Notes under the pieces: model-generated
Databases searched by the model: none
Told to the model about the DNA's origin: nothing
What the model saw: only the letters and a program-made list of their open reading frames with translations
Shown: piece by piece, positions 34,307 through 45,998 of the stretch
Numbering within the stretch: the first letter of the stretch is position 1
Layout: each line of letters opens with the position of its first letter
Origin: Lepiota brunneoincarnata
Taxonomy: Eukaryota; Basidiomycota; Agaricomycetes; Agaricales; Agaricaceae
DNA: 64,000 bases
Assembly (NCBI GenBank): GCA_023014365.1
Contig: JAEBUN010000009.1
Span: forward strand, 1,240,001-1,304,000
Reading direction: 5' to 3'
Position numbers and translations under genes: made by a program

Positions 34307-35131
34307 CGATGCCGCAGTGATACCGCCTTGGAGCAAGCAGACGAGAATAAGCTTTCACCTGGCCTCGCTCCGTTTAAACGTCGCAGACACTGTATCTGGC
34401 ACATCATACAGTTTTGCCTATTAGGCGCCACATTGGAGCCAATCAACTGTTGCCTTTGGCAGTGGCTAATGGGTTCGATCAAGGTGGTAGGCATTTGTTT
34501 GATGCAAGACATAGACATGATTAATGTACTAATTTACGGCAGCGCCCTCGCCGCGAGTCATCGTATTACTTTTCTACCTTGACCTTGATAAGAGATCAAG
34601 AGGATAAGGGCTCTAGTCTTCCAAGAAACACCAGTAGTTGAAAAAAAAAAATCGGGCCCACAGCCTCGCAAAATAGGTTGATCACACGGACGGCGGTAGG
34701 GTGGCTTCATGCAAAAGTCGAATGATGATAGAACCAATACCCGACTGGGCGCCGCCTCGGACATCAAGGAAGCGGAGGCGGCTTGATCGGACAAAAAGCA
34801 CATATTCTGATGAACGGTAACGAAGTCGAAAATTTCAAGTCGAAGCTAATGAGAGAGCACCCAGAGCTGATTCTGAAACCCTGAGGTGCCCGCTCAGGAG
34901 CCTCCAAGAAAGCTACAATAGTCGCTCGTGGAGTAGATTGACATGACGGACAGAGCTGCGGGGTGCCTGTATAATTTTAAAGTTCGTAAATGTGAGCAGA
35001 GACAATTATCACTCATTACAGCCAGCTGCGAGTGACTGGAAAGGGGAGGGGTCGGGATGAGGCTTCGTGCGTAAGTCCCAGCTGAGACCTACTCGTCGTC
35101 ACCGGGACAAACGAAAGGGCTCGAAACAACA

Positions 35132-35341
35132 TCAGGGGGCCATGAAACGCGGTGCGCAAAGGTGACCAAAGTAGCACACCGCCAGCATCCCAGCCGGAGC
35201 TCCCTGAAAGAGGTTTAGAAGCATCGATTCGAGATCCTCGGCCACAACAGCCCACTGGCAGCGCTGGGGATCTCCCGTGTTGTAGAAACCCCTTGCAACA
35301 GCGAAAGCGGGGGAAGTGAGGACGCGAGCAGTGGTGCGCAC
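35132..35341 (-). pseudogene. Possible hydrophobin relic
   Basis: A minus-strand frame starts MRTTARVLTSPAFAVARG, similar in length and character to the hydrophobin signal peptides here. It continues FYNTGDPQRCQWAVVAEDLE, which lines up with CNTGxxQCCxxxxxAED of class I hydrophobins but with Tyr and Arg in place of two of the first three cysteines. The loop (SMLLNLFQGAPAGMLAV) and a CYFGHLC segment follow before a stop. No later hydrophobin exon was found. The call rests on position in the cluster and partial resemblance, and chance similarity is possible. Confidence 0.35.
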
Positions 35342-36160
35342 CGTGGGATGGGGGTGAGCCGAATGATCTTTCGAAACAGGTTGCTAGTGAAATATTGTCA
35401 TGTCCTTAAGCACAAGAACTCTGAGAGGCTGGTCATTCACCTCCTTTGGCAATTGGAGGTTGCTTCGCAGAGGGTACCTGTTCTCTCTGCAGGATGATAG
35501 AGGCATAGTCGATGTCCAAGAATATTTTTAGTCCCTCGGCAAGAAAATCAGCGCGTCGTGATCGCCCAGCAACCGTCATTCAACAAGCAATTGATGAAAC
35601 CTCTTATGTTATTATGACAAGGTGGCACGGCGTCTTCCAGATATCTCTGACAGAAGATCTCTGCTTCCGTCAACGCTGATTGTGTGGCGAAAGGGTTGCT
35701 CTGAAGACCAATGACAAGAGAAGCTTGGACGCCAAGCGATAATTACGAACACCAGCTTCCGCCTTTGGTAGCTTACTCAACTCGAGAACCAAATTCATTT
35801 CAAAGTGTCAATTTGCCGAAATTGATGCCTCATCCAACCCCTATTAGAGTCCGGGTGTTTTCACGGTGATGTGCGTATTATGTACCTGTGTGAATCTGAT
35901 GGGATGAAAACAAACATACGACCCTGAAACTATGCTGATTCGAGTTGGAGTCTCTTGGTTGGCGCATTCAACCTCCAGGAACGATTCATTATCATGTGTT
36001 CCACGATATGCACACGGCAGCCTCGAACCTTGTCAGGGGAGCTGGCCATGGACCAGACTCGGAGGTCGTTGTCTTGATTCAATGTTCCTGGCGCTATCGG
36101 CTTCAAGACAGAATAAAAGGGAGCCAGACGAGGCTCTATACATCATACTCATAAGTCAAT
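35342..36160. other. Intergenic stretch upstream of hydrophobin 6
   Basis: The right end is the promoter of hydrophobin 6, with AATAAAAG at 36112-36119, about 42-49 bases before the ATG. Nothing else is supported. Confidence 0.4.
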
Positions 36161-36731
36161 ATGCGTACTACTTCTCTCTTCGTCTTTGCTCTCTCTGCAG
36201 TTGCTTCCGCCTCTGCCATCCTTCCTAGGGACGACCAGTGCAACACTGGAGGAACCCAGTGCTGCAATTCCTTGCAGAGCGTAGGGGCTCGCATTACCTC
36301 GTGACCCATATCAAATTCTCACCATTTCATCAGGTTAACGCACCTGGTGTGGCTCAAATCCTCGGCGGATTGAGTCTTCTCGGGCTGCCTATTGATGTTC
36401 ATGCCGTCCTTGGTTCCACAAGCGCTCTCATTGGCCGTAAGCTCCCTCTCTTAATAGACGGGTATAGTACGCACCAATAACATGCAATCAGTTGCCTGTA
36501 CGCCCCTTTCTGTCCTCGCGGCGAACGGGAATTCTTGGTACGTTTATTTATCCCGATTAAATATTCAACGTTTGGAACTGACGGGGCTTCGCTAGTTCGT
36601 CCCAGCCTGTTTGCTTGCACCAATAATTACACTGTAAGAATAACCGCTCTTCGGAGAGTGGTAGGAACTCACCAGAATTTTAGGGAGGAATTCTGTCTAC
36701 CGGCTGCCTTCCCATTAACATCAACACCTGA
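36161..36731 (+). CDS. Class I hydrophobin 6
   Basis: First plus-strand member of the cluster. Signal peptide MRTTSLFVFALSAVASASAI, then QCNTGGTQCCNSLQS, an unusually long loop (VAQILGGLSLLGLPIDV, then HAVLGSTSALIG), [26 protein letters not shown] and GGILSTGCLPININT with the stop at 36729. Four introns at the conserved places. The CC pair before TNN is interrupted by one extra T (TGC T TGC), which breaks the frame; removing it restores the normal motif. It is clearly more divergent from copies 1-5 than they are from each other. Confidence 0.88.
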
Positions 36732-37200
36732 AGGATTCAGTTACATGATGATGTAGTACTAGTATTTGCAGGAAGAACCATGATTTTCGCTCCAACACTG
36801 TCCCGGAAAACCTTATTGCCCGCTGTATAAAACGTCATGGGTTCGGAAAAGAGCTCCCTGAAACCGGATCGAAAATCTTGTGCTCTGGAATCACCTGAAA
36901 ACGGACAGCAAAAAGTGAATAGAATAGGACCATCGAAAGTGGTTTGCACGAATGATAACGAGGGGATAGCGTCCTGAGTTGAAGAGGCGGGCCTCACCCC
37001 GGAGGTCTTTCAATAATGGAACGACTTCACTGTTCCGCCGACATCAATTGAATATAATCTCCCCCCCTGAGCTCCCTTGAGAGAGCATTATTACATACTC
37101 TGCCAATACGAGACAACGTTCGAACTATCCAGTACCCTGATAAAAGCAGGGTCAGTGCTTATAAAGACTGACCTGAAAATCAAAGTACAGTCGATAGACC
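36732..37200. other. Intergenic stretch, hydrophobins 6 and 7
   Basis: The likely promoter of hydrophobin 7. No gene and no clear TATA box were identified. Confidence 0.35.
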
Positions 37201-37702
37201 ATGCGAACTTGTGCTATACGTACCCTCGCTTTTTTCCTGGCACCAGCGGGTGCCTACCGTCGTTCTTCAACGGGACGGGTCATGCGGCTGCAAAGACATT
37301 GCTTCTGCTGCGACGCGCTCTACAGCTTGAATAGCTCCACTGGCCTGCAACTGGCCAGTCTCGCCTACATCACGCCAGTTAACCCGAATGATCCCAACCT
37401 TATCGGATGCAAGTGAAGTCTAATACACCATAGGAACTCGTGTGATGACTCTTTTTGACGACAGATTACTGTAGTCCGCCTGTGGGGTCTGGCTGGTAAG
37501 AAAACCGCTTGTAATCCGGATAACAATTTAGATTAACGCCATTGTCAGCGCCTATCCCCGCGTGCCTGCGTGCTGTACGAATAATATTGTTAGTCTCCCT
37601 TTTGTCCCTGCTCACCCATTCCAAATCTTTCCATGACGAGCTTATCGCCACTGACAGAACGGCATTGGGATTGGATGTTCCATATATACAATCGACATAT
37701 AA
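37201..37702 (+). CDS. Divergent class I hydrophobin 7, possibly damaged
   Basis: The exon pattern is that of a hydrophobin but the sequence has drifted. MRTCAIRTLAFFLAPAGA resembles a signal peptide. CFCCDALYSLNSSTG then gives the CC pair and the start of the loop (LASLAYITPVNPNDPNLIGC). After an intron come ITVVRLWGLAG, a further intron, INAIVSAYPRVPACCTNNI with the second CC pair, an intron, and NGIGIGCSIYTIDI with the stop at 37700. The cysteine expected ahead of the first CC is only found in another frame (RDGSCGC), so there is probably an indel near 37260-37300. The cysteine before the second CC pair is also not visible. It may be a decaying copy. Confidence 0.6.
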
Positions 37703-39448
37703 CTCGGGAAAGAATTTGTTTGCTTAGTTGCCGTAGGGTAATCACCATATTGAAGAAGTAACCAGATGAGCCCGCAGCTGTATAGGACTGCTACCACTGG
37801 TCGGAGCGTTTCTGAAGTGAATGGGTAAATAACGCACCAAGGTTTGGAAGCCCAGGGGGTATGAATACTTCATCATGTGTATACTTGCAACTACATTACT
37901 GCTATCGAACAGATTGAATGTTAGATACAGTAACCACTGTGAGGGCGGGTCATCCCTTGGATGCTACCATGAGCAGCTGGAACCTTGCTCATTGTAGTAA
38001 AACATGAATAACTTGATTGGTTATTTCTGGTATCGATCTCGATTAAGTCACAAAGTAGCTATCAGAAATGCTCTGAGAGAAAGGAACACATGATGAACCA
38101 GGCGACTGACCAAGGCAACTTTGCCATTCCGAGGGAAATCACTGGGCCTGGTGATCCCCCTCGGAATGACCAATTTTCTCCATAGATATCCACCTTTGGG
38201 TGATAGAAATACTTAGTTTTCAACTTCAGGGGTCGGGAAATCTGCACTTATCCCGGACTGGGTTTTGCGAGCGACGATGAACACTCTACAGATGGCAACG
38301 CGAAACAAATCATAGAAAAAATGACAAGTGGCAGCCCCTCGTAGTCGTATTTACCTCGCTAGTCAATTTATCAAATGGTCACTTATTGTCTTGAGCTGGA
38401 CACATGCTCTCTGTCGGATCCAATCGCTTTCTCACAGGCAACCGGCTGCCAAATTGTGTAAGTATACGAATGTATTTGAGTGTAAAACCTGCTACAAGCT
38501 GCTACGCGCGGTCGGGATAGACCAGCGAAAGGGTGCTTAACCCCCGACTCTTACACAGGATTATCTCAGATCTCCAGGTATGGATGATAAGGCTTTCCAC
38601 AAACGTAGTCCTCGGCGCCGTGCGCAGGTAATCATGCAGACAGAGGGTTTTCACCCAAGTAGATAGTGGTCCTCCATGATGTCGGCAGAAAATAGATCAC
38701 GTACTTTTTTCACAGCTGTCAGCGGGCCATCCATCCTCGCTCGCAGAGTCCTCCGCTAGTTGACCCAAGGAATTGCCTATAGAGACCCCCTAGCCAGTGG
38801 CCAGACACCGCATTCGAGGCGCTCCAACGCCTGAGTACACCACCAGCCCTACATCTTGCACGGCGCCGGGAGGAATCGAAGAGCGCAGGTATTGTCCTCC
38901 GAACGTACGTATTCCAGGGACGGCAAGGCAACGTTCCTAGAACACATCATCTGCGATCGTAGGAGCTGATATTGTCTATGGCAGAGTCGCGACGGATACC
39001 GTGGACAGCTCAAGGACAGAGGCCTAGGTGTAGGTGGAAGACTCGAACAACACCGACTTGGTGCAGTGAGCAGCAGGTCATTGGCGGTGAAACTAGGCTT
39101 TGTGCATCGAAGATAGGTATGTTCAGCCTCAAGTGCGTCGGGTGCCGGAGCTGATTTCTGTGGAACTGTCAGTGAAGGACAACGAGCGCCTGGAGTTTGG
39201 CGTGCGTTAACTAGGCGTAAGCTGCCTCGACACATTCAGTGATGGAAAGTAGTTAAAGCAGAGTATTAGTAACCATCAACAGTGAGCAAGGCCACAAAGT
39301 CGCGGACGTTGACCAGTCTCGTCGACAGCACGTGTACGGTGAGCGCTTAATGCTGTATGAGGGACGGTTGTGCTCAACCAAATACTGATAATGGTTGGTC
39401 GATAGGTGTGAATCTATAGGAGTGACATCAGCAATATCAACGAGTAAC
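37703..39448. other. Gene-poor stretch
   Basis: Short frames on both strands without recognisable motifs; no gene is supported. Confidence 0.4.
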
Positions 39449-40063
39449 ATGGACAATCAAGGATGGCAGAGGAATCGGAGAGGGCTCACAGTGTCTATCC
39501 AGCACGAAAACGACTTTGGCGGGGGGATCGACTGCCCCCCTGCCCCGTTAATGTTACCGGTGCCATTACCGGCCATAGGTGGCGCCTCTCCCAGCATTGC
39601 TCAAGGGGCGGCCACTGAATATCATAGCAACCAGACGGCGCCAGGCGTGCTTCTTCGAGAGATGCCATGGGTCATCGACTTTACCTTGGATCACCGAGAG
39701 GCGCTGCGGCCGGTTGCAGAAGCCGTAGTAAGCGACATGCCAGCGTACGAGGGACACTTGTGGGGAGCCACGAGCGAGGATGTCTGGGGCACTCGTAATG
39801 GCTGAACGGTGCATTTTGCGGACATTGCGAGGCCAGCGACAAACCCTGCAGTGGCAAGGCTAACGATCATAACGGGGTTCGGTGAGACCATCGTGGTCAA
39901 TCCACGGGTAGGTAGCCACTATGTTGCGGTTGGCGACACGCAGAGGGCGGTGGTCGTCTGGATGCGCCAGGTGGAGCAGATAGCGCAATCGCATGGGCAA
40001 AGTGCGGGTTTGTCACGACGAAAGGACTGTGAGGGCAAGGGACGGCACGCGAATGAATGTTGA
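39449..40063 (+). pseudogene. DUF6699-like protein interrupted by an in-frame stop
   Basis: One frame runs from ATG 39449 to 40063 with a single TGA at 39803-39805. Before the stop: a polar N-terminus (MDNQGWQRNRRG), a Pro-rich stretch (APLMLPVPLPAIGG), and MPWVIDFTLDHREALRP. After it: PATNPAVARLTIITGFGETI, VVNPRVGSHYVAVGD and VVVWMRQVEQIAQS. The order PATxPxxxRLTII, VxP, YVxVGD and a final helix is that of the DUF6699 proteins common in Agaricomycetes. Both halves belong to the same family and the same frame, so the TGA is either a recent nonsense mutation, a sequence error or a readthrough site. Function of the family is unknown. Confidence 0.55.
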
Positions 40064-42389
40064 CCTATGGGTCTGGAGGGGGTTGTCACAGGTGGGAACC
40101 AAGGGTGGATCTGCTGATGCTGGAGTTGTGAGATGACGGTGGTAGCACTCGAGAACCGGGTGAGAGCTCTGCGGCTACTGTAATTTGAGCGGATGTGACC
40201 AAAGCCCCAGAAGACCAGGCAAATAAAGGGAGTCGAAGGAACCATTTTTACGCCAATTTTGTATACCAAGTATTTCAGTCTGGAATTGTTTTGTTGTAGA
40301 GTGTTAGTATGTTGTATTGCATTGTTTGTGAAATTATATACATTACCGGGGCAAGAAGCGAGTCATGAATAAGATGACGGAATAAATAACTTTGAAAGGA
40401 TATGAGTGAGAGGTGAGGGAGGAGGGGAAAGAAGGAGGAGGAGGAGGAGGAGGAGGAGGAGGAGGAGGAGGAGGAGGGGGAGGGAAGGGGAATGGGAGGA
40501 AGAGGAAGAGAAGGATAGTATGTAAAGGAATGGAAACAGGATGCCAGGTTACAAGGCCACTCGGAAATTGCCACCGCACAGACCGTAAACCACCCCCCCA
40601 GTTCGTCGTGCCCGTTACCCCCCTTCAACCCTCCCCCTCAGAGAGCCCTACATATCAAGTGGTATTATTTTCTCATCCTGTAGATCTCCGAGACAAGAAA
40701 CTTGAATATACGGCGGTGGGTTACTGATGAAACACTGGCCCGGATGTTCTTTCAACATTATGTCAGCAAATCTGGAGCGGCACAACACAGAACAACGCCA
40801 GGTTTATATGAGCATTTGGCACTGACCCTATCCGGAAGATGGCTTGTCATAGTATACACGCACCGAGGCCCTATAAAGAGGGGTGGTCAGCATCCCGAAG
40901 GTTGCATAGGTGCCTATCGCATGACCACGATCTACACACACCAGAACCCATATATACCATTAAGGGACAAGTATTTTTAGACCCGAGGTTTCCCCCCCAT
41001 GTGTCTGCTGCCCATAATGCTCATTTTCTTGAGTGGAGACCAGGTCTATGCTGCTTGTAGTCGGTAGCAGCATGAACCCAGCGAGACACTGAAAGGGGCC
41101 ATGACCATATTGTGGAAGGGCTTTTCCTAATAGGAAGGAGGGGCATTTTGCTCGCAATGCACTTCGTGATGGGAGTGGTAATGCAAGCATCGTGCGACCA
41201 AGCTAACCATGCCCTGCTATCTTTAGTTCAGCGAGCGCCGACGCACAAGATCACATGACAGCACAAATTTTATGTACTTACTCAGCAAACAAACAACAGG
41301 CGCTGTGCAGGTTTTGCGAGAGATATCTTGGAAGCATAGAATTGATAGCGAGTAGTGACGATGGAGACCATTCACTAGAGGATAATTCTAATCTCAAAAG
41401 CGTGGTCTACATGTTGTTTAGTTGCAGGGAAGGGAAAAAAAAAAAAGGAGAAAGAGTCAAGGGACAAACACTTTTCTGAATTCGAGCGAGTCTTCTCGTT
41501 TGTGGTACTACCCTGAGTGGTATCGTTATTTGTATTGAGTTCCAAACCTTCACATGATGAAGAGTGCTACTAAAGGAGCGGTAAATATAGGTGTGGCATG
41601 GTCGATGAGAGGGATGGGGGTGTATCTATTGATATACATAACCTGCGTTATCATCGTGTGTCTGTCTATCTAGGAACTCTCGACTGTTTTTGCAATGCCT
41701 CGCTACCGCCATGCAGACCTCAAGAGCGCTCTTGTAGGTTTGGGACATGTGTGCTCCAACACGACTCCACCGGGCAAGGTGTGCCGACCGCCTATTCTTT
41801 GGGTTGTCCCTTTGAAACGAACAAGCAAAGACGCTGGCCCTTACCAAGGCCTGGCATCGAGCAGGCTGGATCTATGGTTTCGAGGTGGGCTGAACAACGT
41901 TCTTCGCCCCCGTCGTGGATGGCGACGAGGTCGAGCTGAAGCGAGGAGTAGAGAGCAAATTCCCATATTGACGAGCCCTGTGTCGTGCTCACGATGCCAA
42001 AATTGGATCCGCCTGACACTGATATCGGGTGGCGGTGCCACAAAGATTTGATCCCAGCTTGACATATCCGTTTTTGGACATGTCGTGCAAATCCAAAGCC
42101 AAACGCCGCGTCAAAAAATATTTATTGGAATTATAGGCACATTTTTTCTACATTGACCGGGAGATCCTCTCGAGATCAGCCCGGAGCGATGATCTACTGT
42201 TCTAGCTGACCTGGACAGCCTTAGCTTAGCTCCTATGGGGCTGAGAGTTATCTCAAGCCCTTTTCCGTGAACCGAATAAGATCCCTCCAATGACGCCCTC
42301 GTAACCCACGGCGATCTTCCTTACCGGACTGTTCAGAAATGGACACCAACCTGCCCGCTTCCTTCCAATCTCTTTGAAATCCCAAAAAC
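40064..42389. other. Gene-poor stretch
   Basis: Apart from the purine-rich microsatellite, only short frames on both strands are present. None shows a recognisable domain. Confidence 0.4.
40432..40478. repeat. (GGA)n microsatellite
   Basis: About 15 near-perfect GGA/GAG trinucleotides inside a wider purine-rich tract (roughly 40410-40515). It lies in no supported gene; the poly-Gly or poly-Pro frames it produces are artefacts. Confidence 0.85.
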
Positions 42390-43190
42390 ATGCATTCCTC
42401 CTCTTCAACACGCACCCGCCCTGAATCACCATCGTCGTCGTCATCATCATCCGCAACACCAACAGTCTCCGGCTTCAACTGTCCCTCCCTCATAAACCCC
42501 AAGACTCAAGATGTCTTTTACTCATTGTCAAGAGTCGCAAGAGCTGGAAGACCTTGAGGGGTGGAGAGGTCGTTTGGCCTCCCGAACTCAAGGCTGCACT
42601 AATTGAAGGTATGGGCACCACCACCTTATTCGCCACCCCCCTTGTAGGAAAGAGAATCATCCTCCAAGACAATCGTAAGGGCGAGGTGTGGTTGATGAAA
42701 CGACCACGGGCTCGTCTTCTCGACCTCATGAAACTGGGTACAAGTACAACTCCGGTTGAGTGAGAGACTTTAGGGAAACTTGTGAGAGCGAGAGAAAGAG
42801 AGACTGAGAGAGTGAAACTGAGGGAAAGAAACTGCAGGCTGGTTACGCTGTAGCCTATCGGAGGTCTTATGGCAGCGGAGACATCCTCGTCGTTAGGAGC
42901 TCAGGTATCTAAGTACAAATGTGCTACTTAAGTACCTAAATGAAAATATGATGCAGGGACGGATTCCGCACGCAGGCGAGTTTCCTCCCTCACACCCTAC
43001 TGACAAAGACGCTAAATCCATCCTCAGGACTTGAACGGTACACCCCCGACGACTCGAGGGAGACGCGCCTACGATTCCCCATGCGGAACAGATTCATACC
43101 TGAGTACATTTATCCAGAAGACTGGCAAGCGGAGGACTACAAAGCAAGTCGGCAGCCGTCTTCAACAACTGCGTGATACGTGTGGAGGGA
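42390..43190 (+). CDS. TEA/ATTS-domain transcription factor (AbaA-type), partial model
   Basis: The TEA/ATTS DNA-binding domain is recognisable across two exons. First exon (from about 42521): VKSRKSWKTLRGGEVVWPPE then LKAALIEG, with a donor at 42609. Second exon (from 43028): GLERYTPDDSRETRLRFPMR, NRFIPE, then after a one-base frame break at about 43105 FIQKTGKRRTTKQVGSRLQQ and LRDTCGG. The intron between them is about 420 nt, very long for this window. Fungal relatives (AbaA, Tec1) control sporulation and filamentous growth. A Ser-rich start at ATG 42390 is out of phase with the domain, so the N-terminus is uncertain. No convincing downstream exons were found after 43190; the gene may be truncated or its later exons not recognisable. 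Confidence 0.7.
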
Positions 43191-45998
43191 GACAACGTCA
43201 GTTTACACACACACACACACACACACTATGGCCAAATGCAGGTGTACTGACTGATGTTTTTACATCCAACCCACCAGTCCTCAAGCTGTTGACGCCGTAC
43301 CGTCCACAAAACCGGACGTTTTGCCGCGATCCCAGATGGCAAAGCGACCCCCTTCTTGGTGTATTGCACCCGAAGGTCAGATGCGAGGGGGGGAGATTAC
43401 CTCCCCAAGAATTAATATAACCCCTCACCCAGCTGCTAACTGTTGGCTGTGCGAGTAGTGATTGAGATGAAGAGAAGTACATATCAAAGTTTCCGGTATT
43501 GGTTGCGTGTGCACTCCGGCAGCCACTGGCAAAAACAGACAGTTGACGCAGCCAAAGCGGCAGATATATATAGAACAGGTTTGTTTTTTAAAGACAAGTG
43601 CAGGATCCTGAGTTGGGATTTCTAGCCGGTACTCTGACGCTCTTGATCAGGGACTTCATTGTGTAGGCCAGTTTATGGTTAACCCACTTGACCTGCTCGC
43701 TGTAGCACTCAGACGCTACGGGTGCTAAATTTGGACCGCACATGAAAACTCGTCGAGCCCCGGGGGCCACGTTGGCCCTGCAAGGTACTGGTAGGAACCA
43801 CTCGCCTGTAACTTTGCGCCATGACAATCTCTTTGTATACACCACCGTTGTTCAAGTGAGCCTCTATCAACGTATTATCTTTCACAGGCGGTCTACCACC
43901 AATCCCTTCTATTTTTATTCAAGTAGTTGCGTCCTCGAATGTAACACAAACCGCTCCTTGCCCGAACTCGAGCCAGAGGAGAGAGGGAGAGAAACACCTA
44001 TCGTAGCCCCACGGGTCTATGTTGGTGGTCAGGCTCGTCCCCAGGATGCAAAGGCTGACTGGGTTTTGACAAATGGGACTATTCGCACATGGGATAACGT
44101 CGACAATAGACATCGTTTGACTCACAGCAACAGCTAGTTTTGGCGGTTGAACAACTGTACTACACTTTATGTTTACCCCGATCGGGTAGATGTATAAACT
44201 GCCACGGCGACTTGAAGGCGAAAGGGCGTCCGTCAAGCCCTTGCCATGGTAGACCGAGGCTATGGGCTCGGAGATGACAAACCCATTGAAGTTGCATGAC
44301 ATGAGCATATACAAATGGACCAACGGAGATTAGGACGGTCGACTCATGATTTATTAGCTTGTAATAGGTGAACCAAACTGGTGTCCTTCATGAGCCGAAG
44401 TAAATACCACCATCCAGGTGTGAATTGTTCTTCTTCTTCAAGACAATAAGATCACGCAATGACGTTTTCTTCCACTTCCGCGAAGTAAGATAGAAATGGA
44501 GAGGTGTTTCTGGAGCTATCGCAGTATCGCAAAGTACGTCAGCCCGTGTTCTCCTGCGAGATTCATACAGCTTTTATCAGCGCCCAGATTGGCTAGGGCA
44601 CTAAGATCGGCGGGATCCAGCACTGCGCATCCCTCAAACCGAGAGGTGCGGGTATTCTGTAATGCACCAATGTTGCAAAGTTGGGGCCGCCAAGCTGTAG
44701 TGTGGGTGAAGAAGGAAATTTTCGTTGTGTGTTTTGCTGCGTCGTAGGCTACACTATTCCTGCGGTCGAGATAGGCCTGTCGTCGATTACGAGTCCACCG
44801 TGGGCGCTCAGACAGGGAGCAATATGATACACTCGAGTCATAGCTATCTCAGAGATCTGTATGAATTAGTTTTCGAGACTAGCGTCGATCTCCCTGACGA
44901 AGTAAGAGTGTCCCTGCAGCACTGAACAACAGAACCAGAATGACATCTACCTATGGAAGCTACGGCTTCCTTCAACAGCTTTAGTGCCTCGTGTAAGTGT
45001 TCCGGCATTTTGGAGGCAGCTTTGGAGGACACCACGGTTTCTCATTGCCGAAATGCGAAATCGAAGTCAACTTCTGTCAGTGGTTGTCAGGAAACCGAAC
45101 TGGAGGCTTGCATCATGTCCATGCCCTCAGGTCCGGTTGTAGAGTCATTGTTGTGTTGGAATTCTTCAGGCTATGTCTGTTGGCACAATCGGGAAGATGA
45201 GTCTGACTCGGGACTGGTTCAGATACATCGAAGTCAAAGCTAAGAACAACTTGCACCCGGGGTCAATGGGCGCTCATGTGGTTTTGTGGTTTCGACCGTT
45301 GCAGCTCGGTTCTTCATCACACACGTGCCCGACTCTTCGGGCCATGTGACCCAGCATGAGAATTCCTCCCCCATCAGTTCCTTTCACTGACACTGGCTTG
45401 AGGCTATGGGCAATGAGATGAGCTGGACAATATCCGGTATCAATAGTAGGCACGATCATTGCAATTCTGTAAGCTATTTTACGACTGCTGATGCTTATGT
45501 GCAACAACAGTCGTCGAGTGTCCTGTCAAGGGCAGCTATATCCTGTTATGTGAATAGTCTTCCTGATATCGTCTCGTGAGGCTGACGAAGTTCAAGTCCC
45601 GGCTTCGCTCACAGAATGGACCCTATCCCACAACGTGGTTCTATCTATTGTGGCGGGAAATTCCTCGCCTCATCTACAGTAGACGTCTCCGTCGTGACCC
45701 AGGATAATCTAGATCAGCCAAAATCAATGGTACAAAAATATATCGTGCGCGAACTGAAGCTGATCAACGCTTCCAACTGTCGGGCAACCACCATATTTCG
45801 CACTCACGGGTTGCTCGATCCCATATGCAACGTCAGGAAGCCTCTACACATGATACGTGATGCCATACGCCAACACCCCCTTAGGTCTAATTGGTCTTGA
45901 CATCAACGGCGGCAGTTGCACGCTTCAGCGATGGTTAAAAGCCATCCGTGGGGACCAACCGAAGTCCTAATACCAGCGTTTCAGAGCAACCAGTTCCC
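43191..45998. other. Gene-poor stretch
   Basis: A short CA-type dinucleotide run lies at about 43203-43227. Frames of 80-130 codons occur on both strands but show no recognisable family or consistent splice pattern. The last 100 bases form the promoter side of carboxylesterase 3; no TATA box was identified with confidence. Confidence 0.4.

Larger units (their letters stand above)
34101..35131. other. Intergenic stretch upstream of hydrophobin 5
   Basis: Promoter of hydrophobin 5 at the left end. No other gene is supported. Confidence 0.4.

Noticed and set aside
40275..40628. Minus-strand frame with long Ser or Pro runs
   Set aside because: Produced by the GGA microsatellite; no domain or splice structure supports a gene.
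43742..44323. Overlapping frames of about 130 codons on both strands
   Set aside because: Neither strand shows a known motif or consistent splice sites; they may simply be chance open frames.
45560..45615. Possible tRNA: GTTCAAGTCC resembling a B box
   Set aside because: The flanking bases do not form a T-arm stem, and no A box or acceptor stem could be paired upstream.
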